Source: an uncultured Sphingorhabdus sp. (GTDB lineage: Bacteria; Pseudomonadota; Alphaproteobacteria; Sphingomonadales; Sphingomonadaceae). From it: 37,005 nt of DNA. The position numbers and the translations under genes were made by a program. Shown one piece after another: positions 1 through 9,024 of this stretch (the first letter of the stretch is position 1; the number at the start of each line of letters is the position of its first letter). The notes under the pieces are model-generated. The model was not told where the DNA came from. It saw nothing but the letters and a program-made list of their open reading frames with translations, and ran no database searches. The stretch spans positions 1 to 37,005 of the forward strand of contig NZ_CALMSV010000165.1 of NCBI RefSeq assembly GCF_937872355.1. Reading direction: 5' to 3'.

Positions 1-117
1 GATATCGTCCGCGGCGCGAGCCTCGTCGTCTGGGCGATCAAGGATGGCCGCGATGTGGTGGAGCATATGCACCGCTGGATGGCGGACAAACGAACCCATG
101 AGAAAAAGGCTGCCTGA
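1..117 (+). CDS. gltD: Glutamate synthase small subunit, C-terminal end (partial)
   Basis: Only the last 38 codons are present; the gene enters from the left edge in frame 1 and stops at TGA 115-117. The visible tail contains RGASLVVWAIKDGRD followed by a short helical end, which matches the C-terminus of the GltD (beta) subunit of NADPH-dependent glutamate synthase, where the FAD/NADPH-binding fold closes. GltD passes electrons from NADPH to GltB for glutamate formation from glutamine and 2-oxoglutarate in the cytoplasm. The identification is supported by gltB starting about 560 bp downstream on the same strand. The next gene starts 1 bp after this stop, so co-transcription is likely. Confidence 0.8.
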   Translation, partial: DIVRGASLVVWAIKDGRDVVEHMHRWMADKRTHEKKAA

Positions 118-118
118 A

Positions 119-682
119 ATGCGTCATATTAAGATGAAATATATTGTCCTCGCCAGCGTGCTTGCCGCCTACCCCGTCCACTTGCGGTCAGAGGATGTAC
201 GAGAAATTCACGCCACGCCAATCGAAGATGCCCGAGCCATTATCGCCGCTGCACGAACAGAGGCCTTGCTGGATACGATGTTCGCCCAACTCGTTCCCGT
301 AATGGAGTCCGCATTTGTCGGGCAACTCTCGACGTCAGCGGTTGGAAACTCCTTACTAAAGGAGATAGACGCCAAGTATCCCGGGGGCCGAGACGCTTTT
401 GGGAAGCGCTTTGGCCAAATCATTACGGTCGGAATGCGTGCAAAGTATCCCGACATTCTCGAAGCGACAGCTCGGAAATATGTCGAACGGCTCGCCCCCG
501 AAGACTTGCGGGTCGCACGGGCGTTTTACGAATCTGAAGCAGGTGCCCGCTTATTGGCGGCACAGCCCGAGTTGCAGGCGCAGTTGCAACAGGTCGGGCA
601 ACAACTCGGCAGTCAGGTAGGAGCGGATTCGGCAGATCTATTACTCGATGAAGCTGAGAAATATCTTGGCGAGATAAAATGA
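119..682 (+). CDS. Secreted DUF2059 domain protein between gltD and gltB
   Basis: Predicted 187-residue protein. I chose ATG 119 because an AAGG lies 9 bases upstream; ATG 134 (MKYIVL) is an alternative without a visible ribosome site. The N-terminus is basic then hydrophobic (IVLASVLAA), consistent with export, although no clean signal-peptidase site is seen. Residues about 110-170 carry the DUF2059 signature, including AFYESEAGARLL at 135-146 and a preceding helix with KYVERLAPEDL. The function of DUF2059 is unknown; members are small secreted helical proteins. The gene starts 1 bp after the gltD stop and its TGA overlaps the gltB ATG (ATGA at 679-682), so it is translationally coupled to gltB. 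A hand count gives about 54% G+C over 121-360, lower than sampled gltB lines. Confidence 0.75.
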   Translation: MRHIKMKYIVLASVLAAYPVHLRSEDVREIHATPIEDARAIIAAARTEALLDTMFAQLVPVMESAFVGQLSTSAVGNSLLKEIDAKYPGGRDAFGKRFGQIITVGMRAKYPDILEATARKYVERLAPEDLRVARAFYESEAGARLLAAQPELQAQLQQVGQQLGSQVGADSADLLLDEAEKYLGEIK

Positions 683-3600
683 CCCACCACTTCCCCACCC
701 TCGAACATGCCCGCCTCGCCGCAGAAGGCATGTACTATCCCGAAACCGAGCGCGATGCGTGCGGCGTCGGGCTGATCGCCGCGACAGATGGCAAGCCTTC
801 GCGGCGCGTTGTCGCCGCTGGGATCGAAGCATTGAAGGCCGTCTGGCATCGTGGCGGGGGCGATGCGGATGGCAAGGCCGGTGACGCCGCGGCCCGGCAT
901 GTGTACCTGCCGGTCCGCTTTTTCGACGATGCGATTACTGCCGCCGGGCACAAACCGCGAGCCAACCGGCTTGCAGTAGGCATGGTCTTCCTGCCGCGCA
1001 CCGATCTCGGCGCACAGGAGGCATGTCGTACGATCGTCGAGGCCGAAATCATCGAGGCAGGCTATACCATTTATGGCTGGCGACAGGTGCCAGTCGATGT
1101 TTCGGTTATCGGCCTGAAGGCGCAAGCGACGCGCCCTGAAATCGAGCAGATCATGATCGCCGGGCCGATGCCGGACGCTGTTGATGCAACCGAGTTCGAA
1201 AAGAATCTCTATCTCGTCCGCCGCCGGATCGAGAAGAAGGTGATCGCAGCGCAAATCCGCGATTTCTACATCTGCTCGCTGTCGTGCCAGTCGATCGTCT
1301 ACAAGGGCCTGTTCCTCGCAGAAAGCCTCTCGATCTTCTATCCCGACCTGCAGGACGAACGCTTCGAAAGCCGGGTCGCTGTCTTTCACCAGCGTTATTC
1401 GACCAACACCTTTCCCCAATGGTGGCTGGCACAACCCTTTCGCGCGCTTGCGCATAATGGCGAGATCAACACGATCCGTGGCAACCAGAACTGGATGAAG
1501 AGCCACGAGATCAAGATGGCATCGATCGCCTTTGGCGACTATTCGGACGACATCAAGCCGGTGATCCCGGCAGGTGCATCCGATACCGGCGCGCTCGATG
1601 CTGTGTTCGAAACGCTGGTCCGTTCGGGCAAGGAAGCGCCAACGGCGAAGCTGATGCTGATCCCCGAGGCATGGCAGTCAAACCCGAACCTGCCCGCCAA
1701 TCATAAAGCCATGTACGAATATATGGCGAGTGTGATGGAGCCATGGGATGGCCCCGCCGCACTTGCGATGACCGACGGCCATTGGGCGGTTGCGGGTGTC
1801 GACCGCAATGCGCTGCGTCCGCTGCGTTATAGCCGCACCAACGACGGCCTGCTGATCATCGGTTCGGAAACCGGGATGGTCATCGTCTCGGAAAACACCA
1901 TCGTCGAAAAGGGCCGCCTCGGCCCCGGTCAGATGATCGCGGTCAACCTCGACGAAGGTAAGCTCTATCGCGACGCGGAGCTAAAGGATCGGGTTGCTGC
2001 CGAACAGGATTATGCCGCTCTGGTAGGCGGGTTCCGCACCATATCCGATTTGCCCGCTGGAAGTGACATTGCGCTCGACTGGACTCGCGCCGAACTGACA
2101 CGTCGGCAGGTCGCCGCCGGCATGACGCTTGAGGATATGGAAATGATCCTTAGCCCCATGGTCGAGGACGCGAAAGAAGCGGTCGGTAGCATGGGCGACG
2201 ATACGCCACTCGCCGTGATTTCGGACAAGCCGCGCATCATCAGCCAGTTTTTCCGCCAGAATTTCAGCCAGGTCACCAACCCGCCGATCGACAGTTTGCG
2301 CGAACGGCATGTGATGAGCCTGAAGACGCGTTTTTCTAACCTCGCCAACATCCTCGACGAGACGGGGCAGAACAGCGACGTCCTTGTGCTTGAAAGTCCA
2401 GTACTGACAAACAGCGAATGGGGTCAGTTGAAGGCGGCATTTGGCAAGGCAGCGGCGGAAATTGACTGTACCTATCCGGTCACCGAAGGTCAGGAAGGCC
2501 TTCGTGCGGCCATCCGCCGTATCCGCGAGGTAGCAGAGGCAGCGGTTCGTTCCGGCCAGACCGAATTGTTCCTGACCGATATCGATATTAGCGCCGAACG
2601 TGTTGCGATTCCGATGATCCTCGCTGCGGCGGCGGTCCATACCCACCTCGTCCGTGCAGGCTTGCGTAGCTATGCCTCGGTCAATGTGCGTTCAGCTGAA
2701 TGTCTCGACACGCATTATTTTGCTGTGCTGATCGGTGTAGGCGCGACCACGGTGAATGCCTATCTGGCCGAAGCGGCGATTACCGACCGTCATGCGCGCG
2801 GGCTGTTGGGCGAACTGGACCTCGGAACTGCGATTGATAACTACCGCACCGCGATCAATGAGGGTCTCCTCAAGATCATGTCGAAAATGGGGATCGCGGT
2901 GATCTCCAGCTATCGCGGCGGCTATAATTTTGAAGCCGTCGGGCTGAGCCGCGCGCTGGTCAATGATTTCTTCCCCGGAATGCCGAACAAGATTTCAGGC
3001 GAAGGTTACCAATCGCTTTTCGTCAATGCAGCGGAACGCCATGCGGAGGCCTTTGACGCAGCAGTCGCTCGCCTGCCAGTCGGCGGTTTCTACAAGCAAC
3101 GCAAGGATGGGGAAGCACATGCTTATTCCGCCGGGCTGATGCACCTTCTGCAAAGCTCGGTCGCGAAAGACAGCTATTCGACATATCTGCAATTTTCCGC
3201 CGGTGTGCGCGAATTGCCGCCGGTCTATCTGCGTGACCTGATGGAGTTCAACTATCCGCGCGAAGGCGTTCCGCTTGACGAGGTTGAGGCGATCACCGAA
3301 ATCCGCAAGCGTTTCGTTACACCCGGCATGTCGTTGGGCGCGCTGTCGCCCGAGGCGCACGAAACGCTGGCCATTGCGATGAACCGTATCGGAGCCAAGG
3401 CCGTTTCCGGCGAAGGTGGTGAAGACAGCAAGCGCTTCACGCCCTATGAGAATGGCGACAACGCCAACAGCGTGATCAAGCAGATCGCTAGCGGGCGTTT
3501 CGGTGTCACCGCAGAATATCTGGGCGCGTGTGAGGAAATCGAAATCAAAGTTGCCCAGGGAGCGAAGCCTGGCGAAGGCGGGCAGTTGCCCGGTTTCAAG

Positions 3601-5202
3601 GTGACCGAGATGATCGCGCGGCTGCGTCACTCGACGCCGGGTGTGACACTCATCTCCCCTCCCCCGCACCATGACATCTATTCGATCGAGGATCTGGCGC
3701 AGCTGATCTACGACCTGAAGCAGATCAATCCGCGCGCGCGGGTGTGTGTGAAACTGGTAAGTGCGGCTGGGATCGGTACAATTGCCGCGGGTGTCGCCAA
3801 GGCTCATGCCGACGTCATCCTCGTTTCGGGCAATGTTGGCGGCACTGGGGCAAGCCCACTGACCAGTATTAAATATGCGGGCACGCCATGGGAAATGGGC
3901 CTTTCCGAAGCCAATCAGGTGTTGACCCTCAACGGCCTGCGCCACCGGGTAAAGCTGCGCACCGATGGCGGATTGAAGACCGGACGCGACATCGTAATCG
4001 CGGCCATTCTGGGTGCTGAGGAATTCGGCATCGGCACGCTTAGCCTCGTCGCGATGGGCTGCATCATGGTGCGGCAATGCCATTCAAACACCTGTCCGGT
4101 GGGCGTCTGCGTGCAGGATGAAAAACTGCGCGCTAAATTCACCGGCACGCCCGAAAAGGTGATCAACCTGATGACCTTTATCGCTGAAGAGGTGCGCGAA
4201 ATATTGGCACGGCTTGGGTTCAGCTCGCTCGATGAAATCATCGGTCGCACCGAATTGCTGCGGCAGGTCAATCGCGGCGCCGAACATCTCGACGACCTTG
4301 ACCTCAACCCGATCCTTGCCAAGGTCGATGCCTCGGACGAGGCGCGCAGGTTCAACATATCCGGGTTCCGCAATCCTGTTCCCGACAGCCTGGACGCGCA
4401 AATCATCAAGGATGCCCGGCCCGTATTCGATCGGCGCGAAAAGATGCAGCTGACCTATAATGTCCGCAACACGCATCGTGCGGTTGGCACCAAACTCAGT
4501 TCGGAAGTGACGCGGCTTTACGGAATGAAAGGGCTCGCCGACGACCATGTGCAGATCCGATTACGAGGGTCTGCAGGCCAGTCGCTTGGCGCCTTCCTCT
4601 GCCAGGGCATCACGCTGGAAGTGTTTGGCGACGCTAATGACTATGTCGGCAAAGGATTGTCTGGGGGCAAGATTGTTGTTCGGCCAACCGTGAGTTCGAA
4701 CCTTGAAAGCCAGAGCAACTCGATCATCGGCAACACGGTGCTGTACGGGGCAACCAGCGGCAAATTGTACGCTGCCGGTCAGGCTGGCGAACGTTTTGCT
4801 GTACGCAATTCGGGAGCGCAGGTTGTTGTCGAAGGCTGCGGTGCCAATGGCTGCGAATATATGACCGGCGGTACCGCTGTTATCTTGGGTGATACCGGCA
4901 GCAATTTCGGCGCGGGTATGACAGGCGGCATGGCTTTCGTACTCGACCCCGAAGGTAATTTCCCCTCACGCGCCAACCCGGACAGCATCGTCTGGCAACG
5001 CCTCGACAGCGTATATTGGGAGGCGGAACTCAAAGCACTGATTGCTGAACATGCAGCTGCCACCGATAGCCAATGGTCAAACTCGATCCTTGAGGATTGG
5101 GAACGGCGGCGCGGAGAGTTCTGGCAGGTGTGTCCGAAGGAAATGCTTTCCCGACTCGCACATCCTCTCTCTGATGCAATCGCGACAGTGGCCGCTGAAT
5201 AG
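679..5202 (+). CDS. gltB: Glutamate synthase (NADPH) large subunit
   Basis: 1507 residues, the normal length for the alpha subunit of bacterial glutamate synthase. It hydrolyses glutamine in its N-terminal amidotransferase domain and channels ammonia to a flavin domain that reduces 2-iminoglutarate to glutamate. Cys28 in the DACGVG motif is the expected N-terminal nucleophile after propeptide removal. The order is: class II glutaminase (about 28-430), central domain (about 470-760), FMN-binding barrel (about 830-1200) and C-terminal GXGXG beta-helix (about 1250-1500). Cys1128, Cys1134 and Cys1139 have the CX5CX4C spacing of the 3Fe-4S cluster. The start overlaps the stop of the DUF2059 gene. 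No T-rich terminator is visible after the stop. Confidence 0.97.
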   Translation: MTHHFPTLEHARLAAEGMYYPETERDACGVGLIAATDGKPSRRVVAAGIEALKAVWHRGGGDADGKAGDAAARHVYLPVRFFDDAITAAGHKPRANRLAVGMVFLPRTDLGAQEACRTIVEAEIIEAGYTIYGWRQVPVDVSVIGLKAQATRPEIEQIMIAGPMPDAVDATEFEKNLYLVRRRIEKKVIAAQIRDFYICSLSCQSIVYKGLFLAESLSIFYPDLQDERFESRVAVFHQRYSTNTFPQWWLAQPFRALAHNGEINTIRGNQNWMKSHEIKMASIAFGDYSDDIKPVIPAGASDTGALDAVFETLVRSGKEAPTAKLMLIPEAWQSNPNLPANHKAMYEYMASVMEPWDGPAALAMTDGHWAVAGVDRNALRPLRYSRTNDGLLIIGSETGMVIVSENTIVEKGRLGPGQMIAVNLDEGKLYRDAELKDRVAAEQDYAALVGGFRTISDLPAGSDIALDWTRAELTRRQVAAGMTLEDMEMILSPMVEDAKEAVGSMGDDTPLAVISDKPRIISQFFRQNFSQVTNPPIDSLRERHVMSLKTRFSNLANILDETGQNSDVLVLESPVLTNSEWGQLKAAFGKAAAEIDCTYPVTEGQEGLRAAIRRIREVAEAAVRSGQTELFLTDIDISAERVAIPMILAAAAVHTHLVRAGLRSYASVNVRSAECLDTHYFAVLIGVGATTVNAYLAEAAITDRHARGLLGELDLGTAIDNYRTAINEGLLKIMSKMGIAVISSYRGGYNFEAVGLSRALVNDFFPGMPNKISGEGYQSLFVNAAERHAEAFDAAVARLPVGGFYKQRKDGEAHAYSAGLMHLLQSSVAKDSYSTYLQFSAGVRELPPVYLRDLMEFNYPREGVPLDEVEAITEIRKRFVTPGMSLGALSPEAHETLAIAMNRIGAKAVSGEGGEDSKRFTPYENGDNANSVIKQIASGRFGVTAEYLGACEEIEIKVAQGAKPGEGGQLPGFKVTEMIARLRHSTPGVTLISPPPHHDIYSIEDLAQLIYDLKQINPRARVCVKLVSAAGIGTIAAGVAKAHADVILVSGNVGGTGASPLTSIKYAGTPWEMGLSEANQVLTLNGLRHRVKLRTDGGLKTGRDIVIAAILGAEEFGIGTLSLVAMGCIMVRQCHSNTCPVGVCVQDEKLRAKFTGTPEKVINLMTFIAEEVREILARLGFSSLDEIIGRTELLRQVNRGAEHLDDLDLNPILAKVDASDEARRFNISGFRNPVPDSLDAQIIKDARPVFDRREKMQLTYNVRNTHRAVGTKLSSEVTRLYGMKGLADDHVQIRLRGSAGQSLGAFLCQGITLEVFGDANDYVGKGLSGGKIVVRPTVSSNLESQSNSIIGNTVLYGATSGKLYAAGQAGERFAVRNSGAQVVVEGCGANGCEYMTGGTAVILGDTGSNFGAGMTGGMAFVLDPEGNFPSRANPDSIVWQRLDSVYWEAELKALIAEHAAATDSQWSNSILEDWERRRGEFWQVCPKEMLSRLAHPLSDAIATVAAE

Positions 5203-5370
5203 CCGTGATTGAGGCCTGAATTTTACAACCATTTACCTTGCTTGCCACTTACTGACAGCATTGTTCAGTGCGGCGTCAGCCTATCGCTGATATAGAGCCC
5301 GCGTTCAGGCCGTAATGGGGCTTGTGGTTTGCCGGGCTTAGAAATGCCGGTATTTCTGGGGTGATGGGCC

Positions 5371-5913
5371 ATGCGCTCGATTGATTTTCGTGTACCGGCA
5401 GTTGCCGGTTTTGCCATTCTTCTGCTGGCCTTTGCGCCCGGTGCGAAAGCCGCCGAGGTACAGGATATCCAGTTTGTCGCTGGAACGGGCGAAGCATCGA
5501 CCGCTGGGCCAATCGCACTTGCGCGTAACACAGATGACAGCCGGGATGCCGAAACCAAGCTGAACGATATGGCGGATGATCTGGCCGACCCGCGCGTTCA
5601 GAATGGCGTTGCGGCCATGGCCGAGCGCATCGGCGAAACTATGCTCGATTTGCCAGTCGGCAAGTTCGTCGCAGCCATCGAAAAGGCGCGTCCGGGAACG
5701 ATGAAAAAGCGCATTCGCGAAGATGCGACCGTCGCGGATCTTGCAGGCCGTGATGCAGAACACCTGCCCCGCGAACTGGGCAAGGGCAGCCGCCAGATGA
5801 TGACCATGCTAAGCGGTTTCGCTTCGGCTTTTGCGACTATGATGCCCGAGTTCGAGCAAATGGGACGCGACCTCGAACGCAGCATGAAAGACATCAAGGC
5901 CGCACGCGACTGA
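5371..5913 (+). CDS. Secreted protein of unknown function, probably sphingomonad-specific
   Basis: 180 residues with a clear signal peptide: basic start, hydrophobic AVAGFAILLLAFA, and an AKA site near residue 27. The mature part is acidic and helical, with a block DLPVGKFVAAIEKA, then ATVADLAGRDAEHLPREL, and a Met-rich amphipathic C-terminus (MMTMLSGFASAFATMMPEFEQM). From memory, this pattern resembles uncharacterised periplasmic proteins of sphingomonads; I cannot assign a function. The ATG follows a G-rich stretch (GGGGTGATGGGCC). The 168 bp before it hold only weak short inverted repeats (for example TCAGC/GCTGA near 5275-5290) and no convincing promoter. A hairpin terminator follows at 5966. 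Confidence 0.7.
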   Translation: MRSIDFRVPAVAGFAILLLAFAPGAKAAEVQDIQFVAGTGEASTAGPIALARNTDDSRDAETKLNDMADDLADPRVQNGVAAMAERIGETMLDLPVGKFVAAIEKARPGTMKKRIREDATVADLAGRDAEHLPRELGKGSRQMMTMLSGFASAFATMMPEFEQMGRDLERSMKDIKAARD

Positions 5914-5935
5914 GAGTTTTCGTCAACAGGGATAC

Positions 5936-5965
5936 CGTTAACGGGGGGCAATTTCGTTAACGGGG
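5936..5965. repeat. Two direct copies of CGTTAACGGGG
   Basis: The 11-mer CGTTAACGGGG occurs at 5936-5946 and again at 5955-5965, 19 bp apart, just before the terminator at 5966. Each copy contains the palindrome GTTAAC. It lies between the convergent 5371 gene and putA. This could be a small binding site pair or chance. Confidence 0.4.
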
Positions 5966-6006
5966 AAGGGGCGGTGCCGGGTCGCGCATCGCCCCTTTTC
6001 TATTTT
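5966..6006 (+). terminator. Rho-independent terminator after the 5371 gene
   Basis: AAGGGGCGGTG (5966-5976) pairs with CATCGCCCCTT (5987-5997) with one G-T wobble, around a 10-base loop. It is followed on the plus strand by a T-rich run TTCTATTTT. The tract reaches the putA stop codon at 6006. Confidence 0.75.
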
Positions 6007-8972
6007 CAGTCCTCCAGCGACAGCAAAGATGCATTGCCTCCCGCACTGGTCGTATCGATGCTGGTGGTGCGTTCGGCGCAGAAACGGTGGAGGTAGTTGG
6101 GGCCACCCGCTTTGGGCCCGGTACCTGAAAGGCCCTCCCCGCCAAATGGCTGGCTGCCGACAACCGCGCCAATCATCGACCGGTTGATGTAGAGATTGCC
6201 GACGCGTGCCGTGGCTTCGACCGCTTCCGAAACGCGGGCAATGCGACTGTGCAAGCCCATGGTCAAGCCAAAGCCCTTGGCGTTGACTGCGGCGATAGTC
6301 TCTTCCAGCTTGCCCGCAGGCCAGGTCGCGACATGGACGATGGGACCGAACCATTCGGTGTTGAGATCATCGAGGCTGTCGAGGCGGACCAAGGTCGGCG
6401 GCACATAAAGGCCGTCTGCTGGCACCGGCACTTCAAAGACAATGCGATCCGCCACCGACTGGCGATAGGTCATCAGCCGGTCATAGGCGGCTTTGTCGAT
6501 CACTGGGCCGATATCATTTGCGGGATTGGCTGGATCGCCGACCACCAGTTCTCGCATCGCGCCGACCAGCATCTCGATCGTATGCTCGGCAATCTCTTCT
6601 TGCAGCAACAGCAGACGCAGAGCGGAGCAGCGCTGCCCAGCCGACTGGAAACCCGAAATGACGACGTCGCGAACGACTTGTTCGGAGAGTGCGGTTGAAT
6701 CGACAAACATAGCATTCAGGCCGCCGGTTTCGGCGATCAGCGGAACCAGCGGCCGGGCATCGTCGGCAAGGAGGTTGCGGGCGATCGCTTTGGCGGTGGG
6801 GACTGAACCGGTGAAAACGGTGCCGACAATGCGGCGATCACCCAGAAGGACCTGACCTATGTCGCCACCACCAGTCACGATCTGGATGGCACCGGCGGGG
6901 ATGCCCGCCTTACGTGCGAGGTCTATAGAATATCGTGCAATATCAGGTGTTTGTGGTGCAGGTTTGGCAACAACGGTGTTGCCGGTGACGAGCGCGGCAA
7001 CCACCTGCCCGAGAAAGATCGCAAGCGGGAAATTCCATGGCGCAATCGCTGCCCATACGCCACGGCCTTCATAGCGCAGCACATTGCGCTCACCAGTAGG
7101 TCCCGGCAGTTCAACCGGCTGCATGTCATGCCGCGCGCGCGCCGCATAATAGCGACAGAAATCGACCGCCTCACGCACTTCGGCCAGTGCATCCGGGATC
7201 GTCTTCTTCGCTTCCTGCACCGCAATGGCCATCAACGGCGCGCGATGTTGCTCCAACAAATCGGCGAGGCGTTCCAGACAGGCAGCGCGCTCTTCGACAG
7301 GCGTTGCCGACCAGTCAGGGTAGGCCGCTTCGGCAGCGGAAATCGCGGTTGCGACATCAACATCGATGCCAGCGGGCATAGCAGGCATAGCCGCGACCTT
7401 GGCAGCAATGTCGGCAAGGACGGCCGCATCCTCAAGATCCATCCCCTCACTGTTCGCGCGTTCAGGCGCAAATAGCTCGACGGGCAAACGGATCGCGGGA
7501 TGGCGCGTGCCGCCCACTTCCAAAACCTTCTCGACCGGATCGGCAAGCAACTCATCCTCGCTCACCTCCTCGTCCGCAAGCTGGTGGACGAAGCTGCTGT
7601 TGGCACCGTTTTCGAGCAATCGGCGCACTAGATAGGCGAGCAAATCGCGATGCCCGCCAACCGGCGCATAGATGCGGCAGTGATATCCGTCTTCGCGCAC
7701 CAGCCGTTCAAACAGCCCCTGCCCCATGCCGTGCAGCCGCTGGAATTCGAAATCGCGTGTCTGCCCTGCCCATTCAAGGATCGTGGCAACCGTCAACGCA
7801 TTATGTGTGGCAAATGCCGGGCGGATGTTGGCCGCGCGCAACATATCCTTCGCACAGGCCAGATAGGAGACATCGGTTGAAGGCTTGCGTGTAAAAAGCG
7901 GATAATCCGAAAGTCCGCGTTCCTGCGCCCATTTGATCTCGCTGTCCCAATAGGCACCCTTGACCAGACGAACCTGCATGATGCGACCGGTATCGCGCCC
8001 CAAAGCATCTGCCCAGCCAAGCACCGGGCGGGCACGCTTTGAATAGGCCTGCACCGCCATTCCAAGGCCGTCCCAACCCTTGAGCTGGGGGTCGCGTGCA
8101 GCAGCCTCGATGATGTCGAGGCTCATCTCCAGCCTCGCCGCTTCTTCGGCATCGACGGTCAACTGCACGCCAGCCGCCGCGGCCTGTCGCGCCAGATCGA
8201 CCAGCATCGCCGACAGTTCGGGAACACAAGTCGCTGCCTTCGCCGTTTCATAGCGCGGATGCAGCGCAGAAAGCTTCACCGAAACGCTATGCCCACGCGC
8301 GGGGTTAGCGCCGACAGCCGCAATGGCGCCTTGATAGGCCTCGAAATAGCGCTCGGCATCGGCACGGGTGCGCGCAGCTTCACCGAGCATGTCAAAGCTG
8401 GCAGTGAAGCCGTTGTTTTCCGGCGTATCCATCCGCATGATCGCTTCGTCGATGGTGCGTCCCATGACGAATACCTGCCCCATCAGGCGCATAGCGGCAC
8501 CCACCGCTTGCCGTACAAAGGGCTCGCCCGCGCGCGACACCAGCTTGCGCAGCACGCCCCGGCCATCATCGCCAACCATCGCCTTGCCCAGTACCAGCCC
8601 CCATGTCGCGCTGTTGACCAACAGGCTCGCCGATTTGCCGCTATGCGCACGCCAGTTGGCGTCGCCCAGCTTGTCCGCGATCAGAAGGTCGGCCGTATCG
8701 GCATCAGGGACGCGCAGAAAGGCCTCGGCCAGCGACAGCAATGCCGTGCCCTCTTCGGTACCCAGCCGATACTCCTGAAGGAACTGATTGACCCAACCGT
8801 CAGTCTGCGCTGCGCGCAATTCGCCCAACAGCCCGCGCGCGCGCGTGACGACACCATCACGTTCGGAGGGAGAGAGCTGCGCAGCAGCTACCAGCGGCGC
8901 GAGCGTTTCGGGTTCGGAGGCGCGGAACATCGGCCGGATGGCCGCACGCGCGGAATCGACTGGATTTGCCAT
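6006..8972 (-). CDS. putA: Bifunctional proline dehydrogenase / L-glutamate gamma-semialdehyde dehydrogenase
   Basis: 988 residues. The protein oxidises proline to P5C with FAD in a proline dehydrogenase barrel (about residues 170-460), then oxidises the semialdehyde to glutamate in an NAD-dependent aldehyde dehydrogenase domain (about 500-985). Visible ALDH marks are FTGSVPTAKA (NAD site), general base Glu748 in AETGG and nucleophile Cys782 in GQRC, 34 residues apart as expected. The N-terminus shows no ribbon-helix-helix DNA-binding segment, so this looks like the short, non-repressor type A PutA and control must be by another factor. No Shine-Dalgarno sequence is visible; a 10-bp hairpin ends 2 bases before the ATG. 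A glycine-zipper gene lies 52 bp upstream on the same strand. Confidence 0.96.
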   Translation of the reverse strand: MANPVDSARAAIRPMFRASEPETLAPLVAAAQLSPSERDGVVTRARGLLGELRAAQTDGWVNQFLQEYRLGTEEGTALLSLAEAFLRVPDADTADLLIADKLGDANWRAHSGKSASLLVNSATWGLVLGKAMVGDDGRGVLRKLVSRAGEPFVRQAVGAAMRLMGQVFVMGRTIDEAIMRMDTPENNGFTASFDMLGEAARTRADAERYFEAYQGAIAAVGANPARGHSVSVKLSALHPRYETAKAATCVPELSAMLVDLARQAAAAGVQLTVDAEEAARLEMSLDIIEAAARDPQLKGWDGLGMAVQAYSKRARPVLGWADALGRDTGRIMQVRLVKGAYWDSEIKWAQERGLSDYPLFTRKPSTDVSYLACAKDMLRAANIRPAFATHNALTVATILEWAGQTRDFEFQRLHGMGQGLFERLVREDGYHCRIYAPVGGHRDLLAYLVRRLLENGANSSFVHQLADEEVSEDELLADPVEKVLEVGGTRHPAIRLPVELFAPERANSEGMDLEDAAVLADIAAKVAAMPAMPAGIDVDVATAISAAEAAYPDWSATPVEERAACLERLADLLEQHRAPLMAIAVQEAKKTIPDALAEVREAVDFCRYYAARARHDMQPVELPGPTGERNVLRYEGRGVWAAIAPWNFPLAIFLGQVVAALVTGNTVVAKPAPQTPDIARYSIDLARKAGIPAGAIQIVTGGGDIGQVLLGDRRIVGTVFTGSVPTAKAIARNLLADDARPLVPLIAETGGLNAMFVDSTALSEQVVRDVVISGFQSAGQRCSALRLLLLQEEIAEHTIEMLVGAMRELVVGDPANPANDIGPVIDKAAYDRLMTYRQSVADRIVFEVPVPADGLYVPPTLVRLDSLDDLNTEWFGPIVHVATWPAGKLEETIAAVNAKGFGLTMGLHSRIARVSEAVEATARVGNLYINRSMIGAVVGSQPFGGEGLSGTGPKAGGPNYLHRFCAERTTSIDTTSAGGNASLLSLED

Positions 8973-8974
8973 GC

Positions 8975-9003
8975 CGCCGCATAGCGCCAGTGGCTATGCG
9001 GCG
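8975..9003 (-). promoter_or_regulatory. Strong hairpin abutting the putA start codon
   Basis: CGCCGCATAG at 8975-8984 and CTATGCGGCG at 8994-9003 are perfect inverted arms of 10 bp around a 9-base loop. In the putA mRNA the stem ends 2 bases before the ATG and covers the position where a ribosome-binding site should be. It may control translation, serve as a protein operator, or end the upstream transcript, though no T-run follows. Confidence 0.6.
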
Positions 9004-9024
9004 ACAAGTTTCAAATGTTACCAA

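Noticed and set aside
613-1506. 297-codon open frame on the minus strand at the start of gltB
   Set aside because: Antisense shadow; no domain or start signal.
2995-4083. 362-codon open frame opposite gltB
   Set aside because: Antisense shadow of the gltB flavin domain; composition is Arg/His-rich and no motif or ribosome site supports it.
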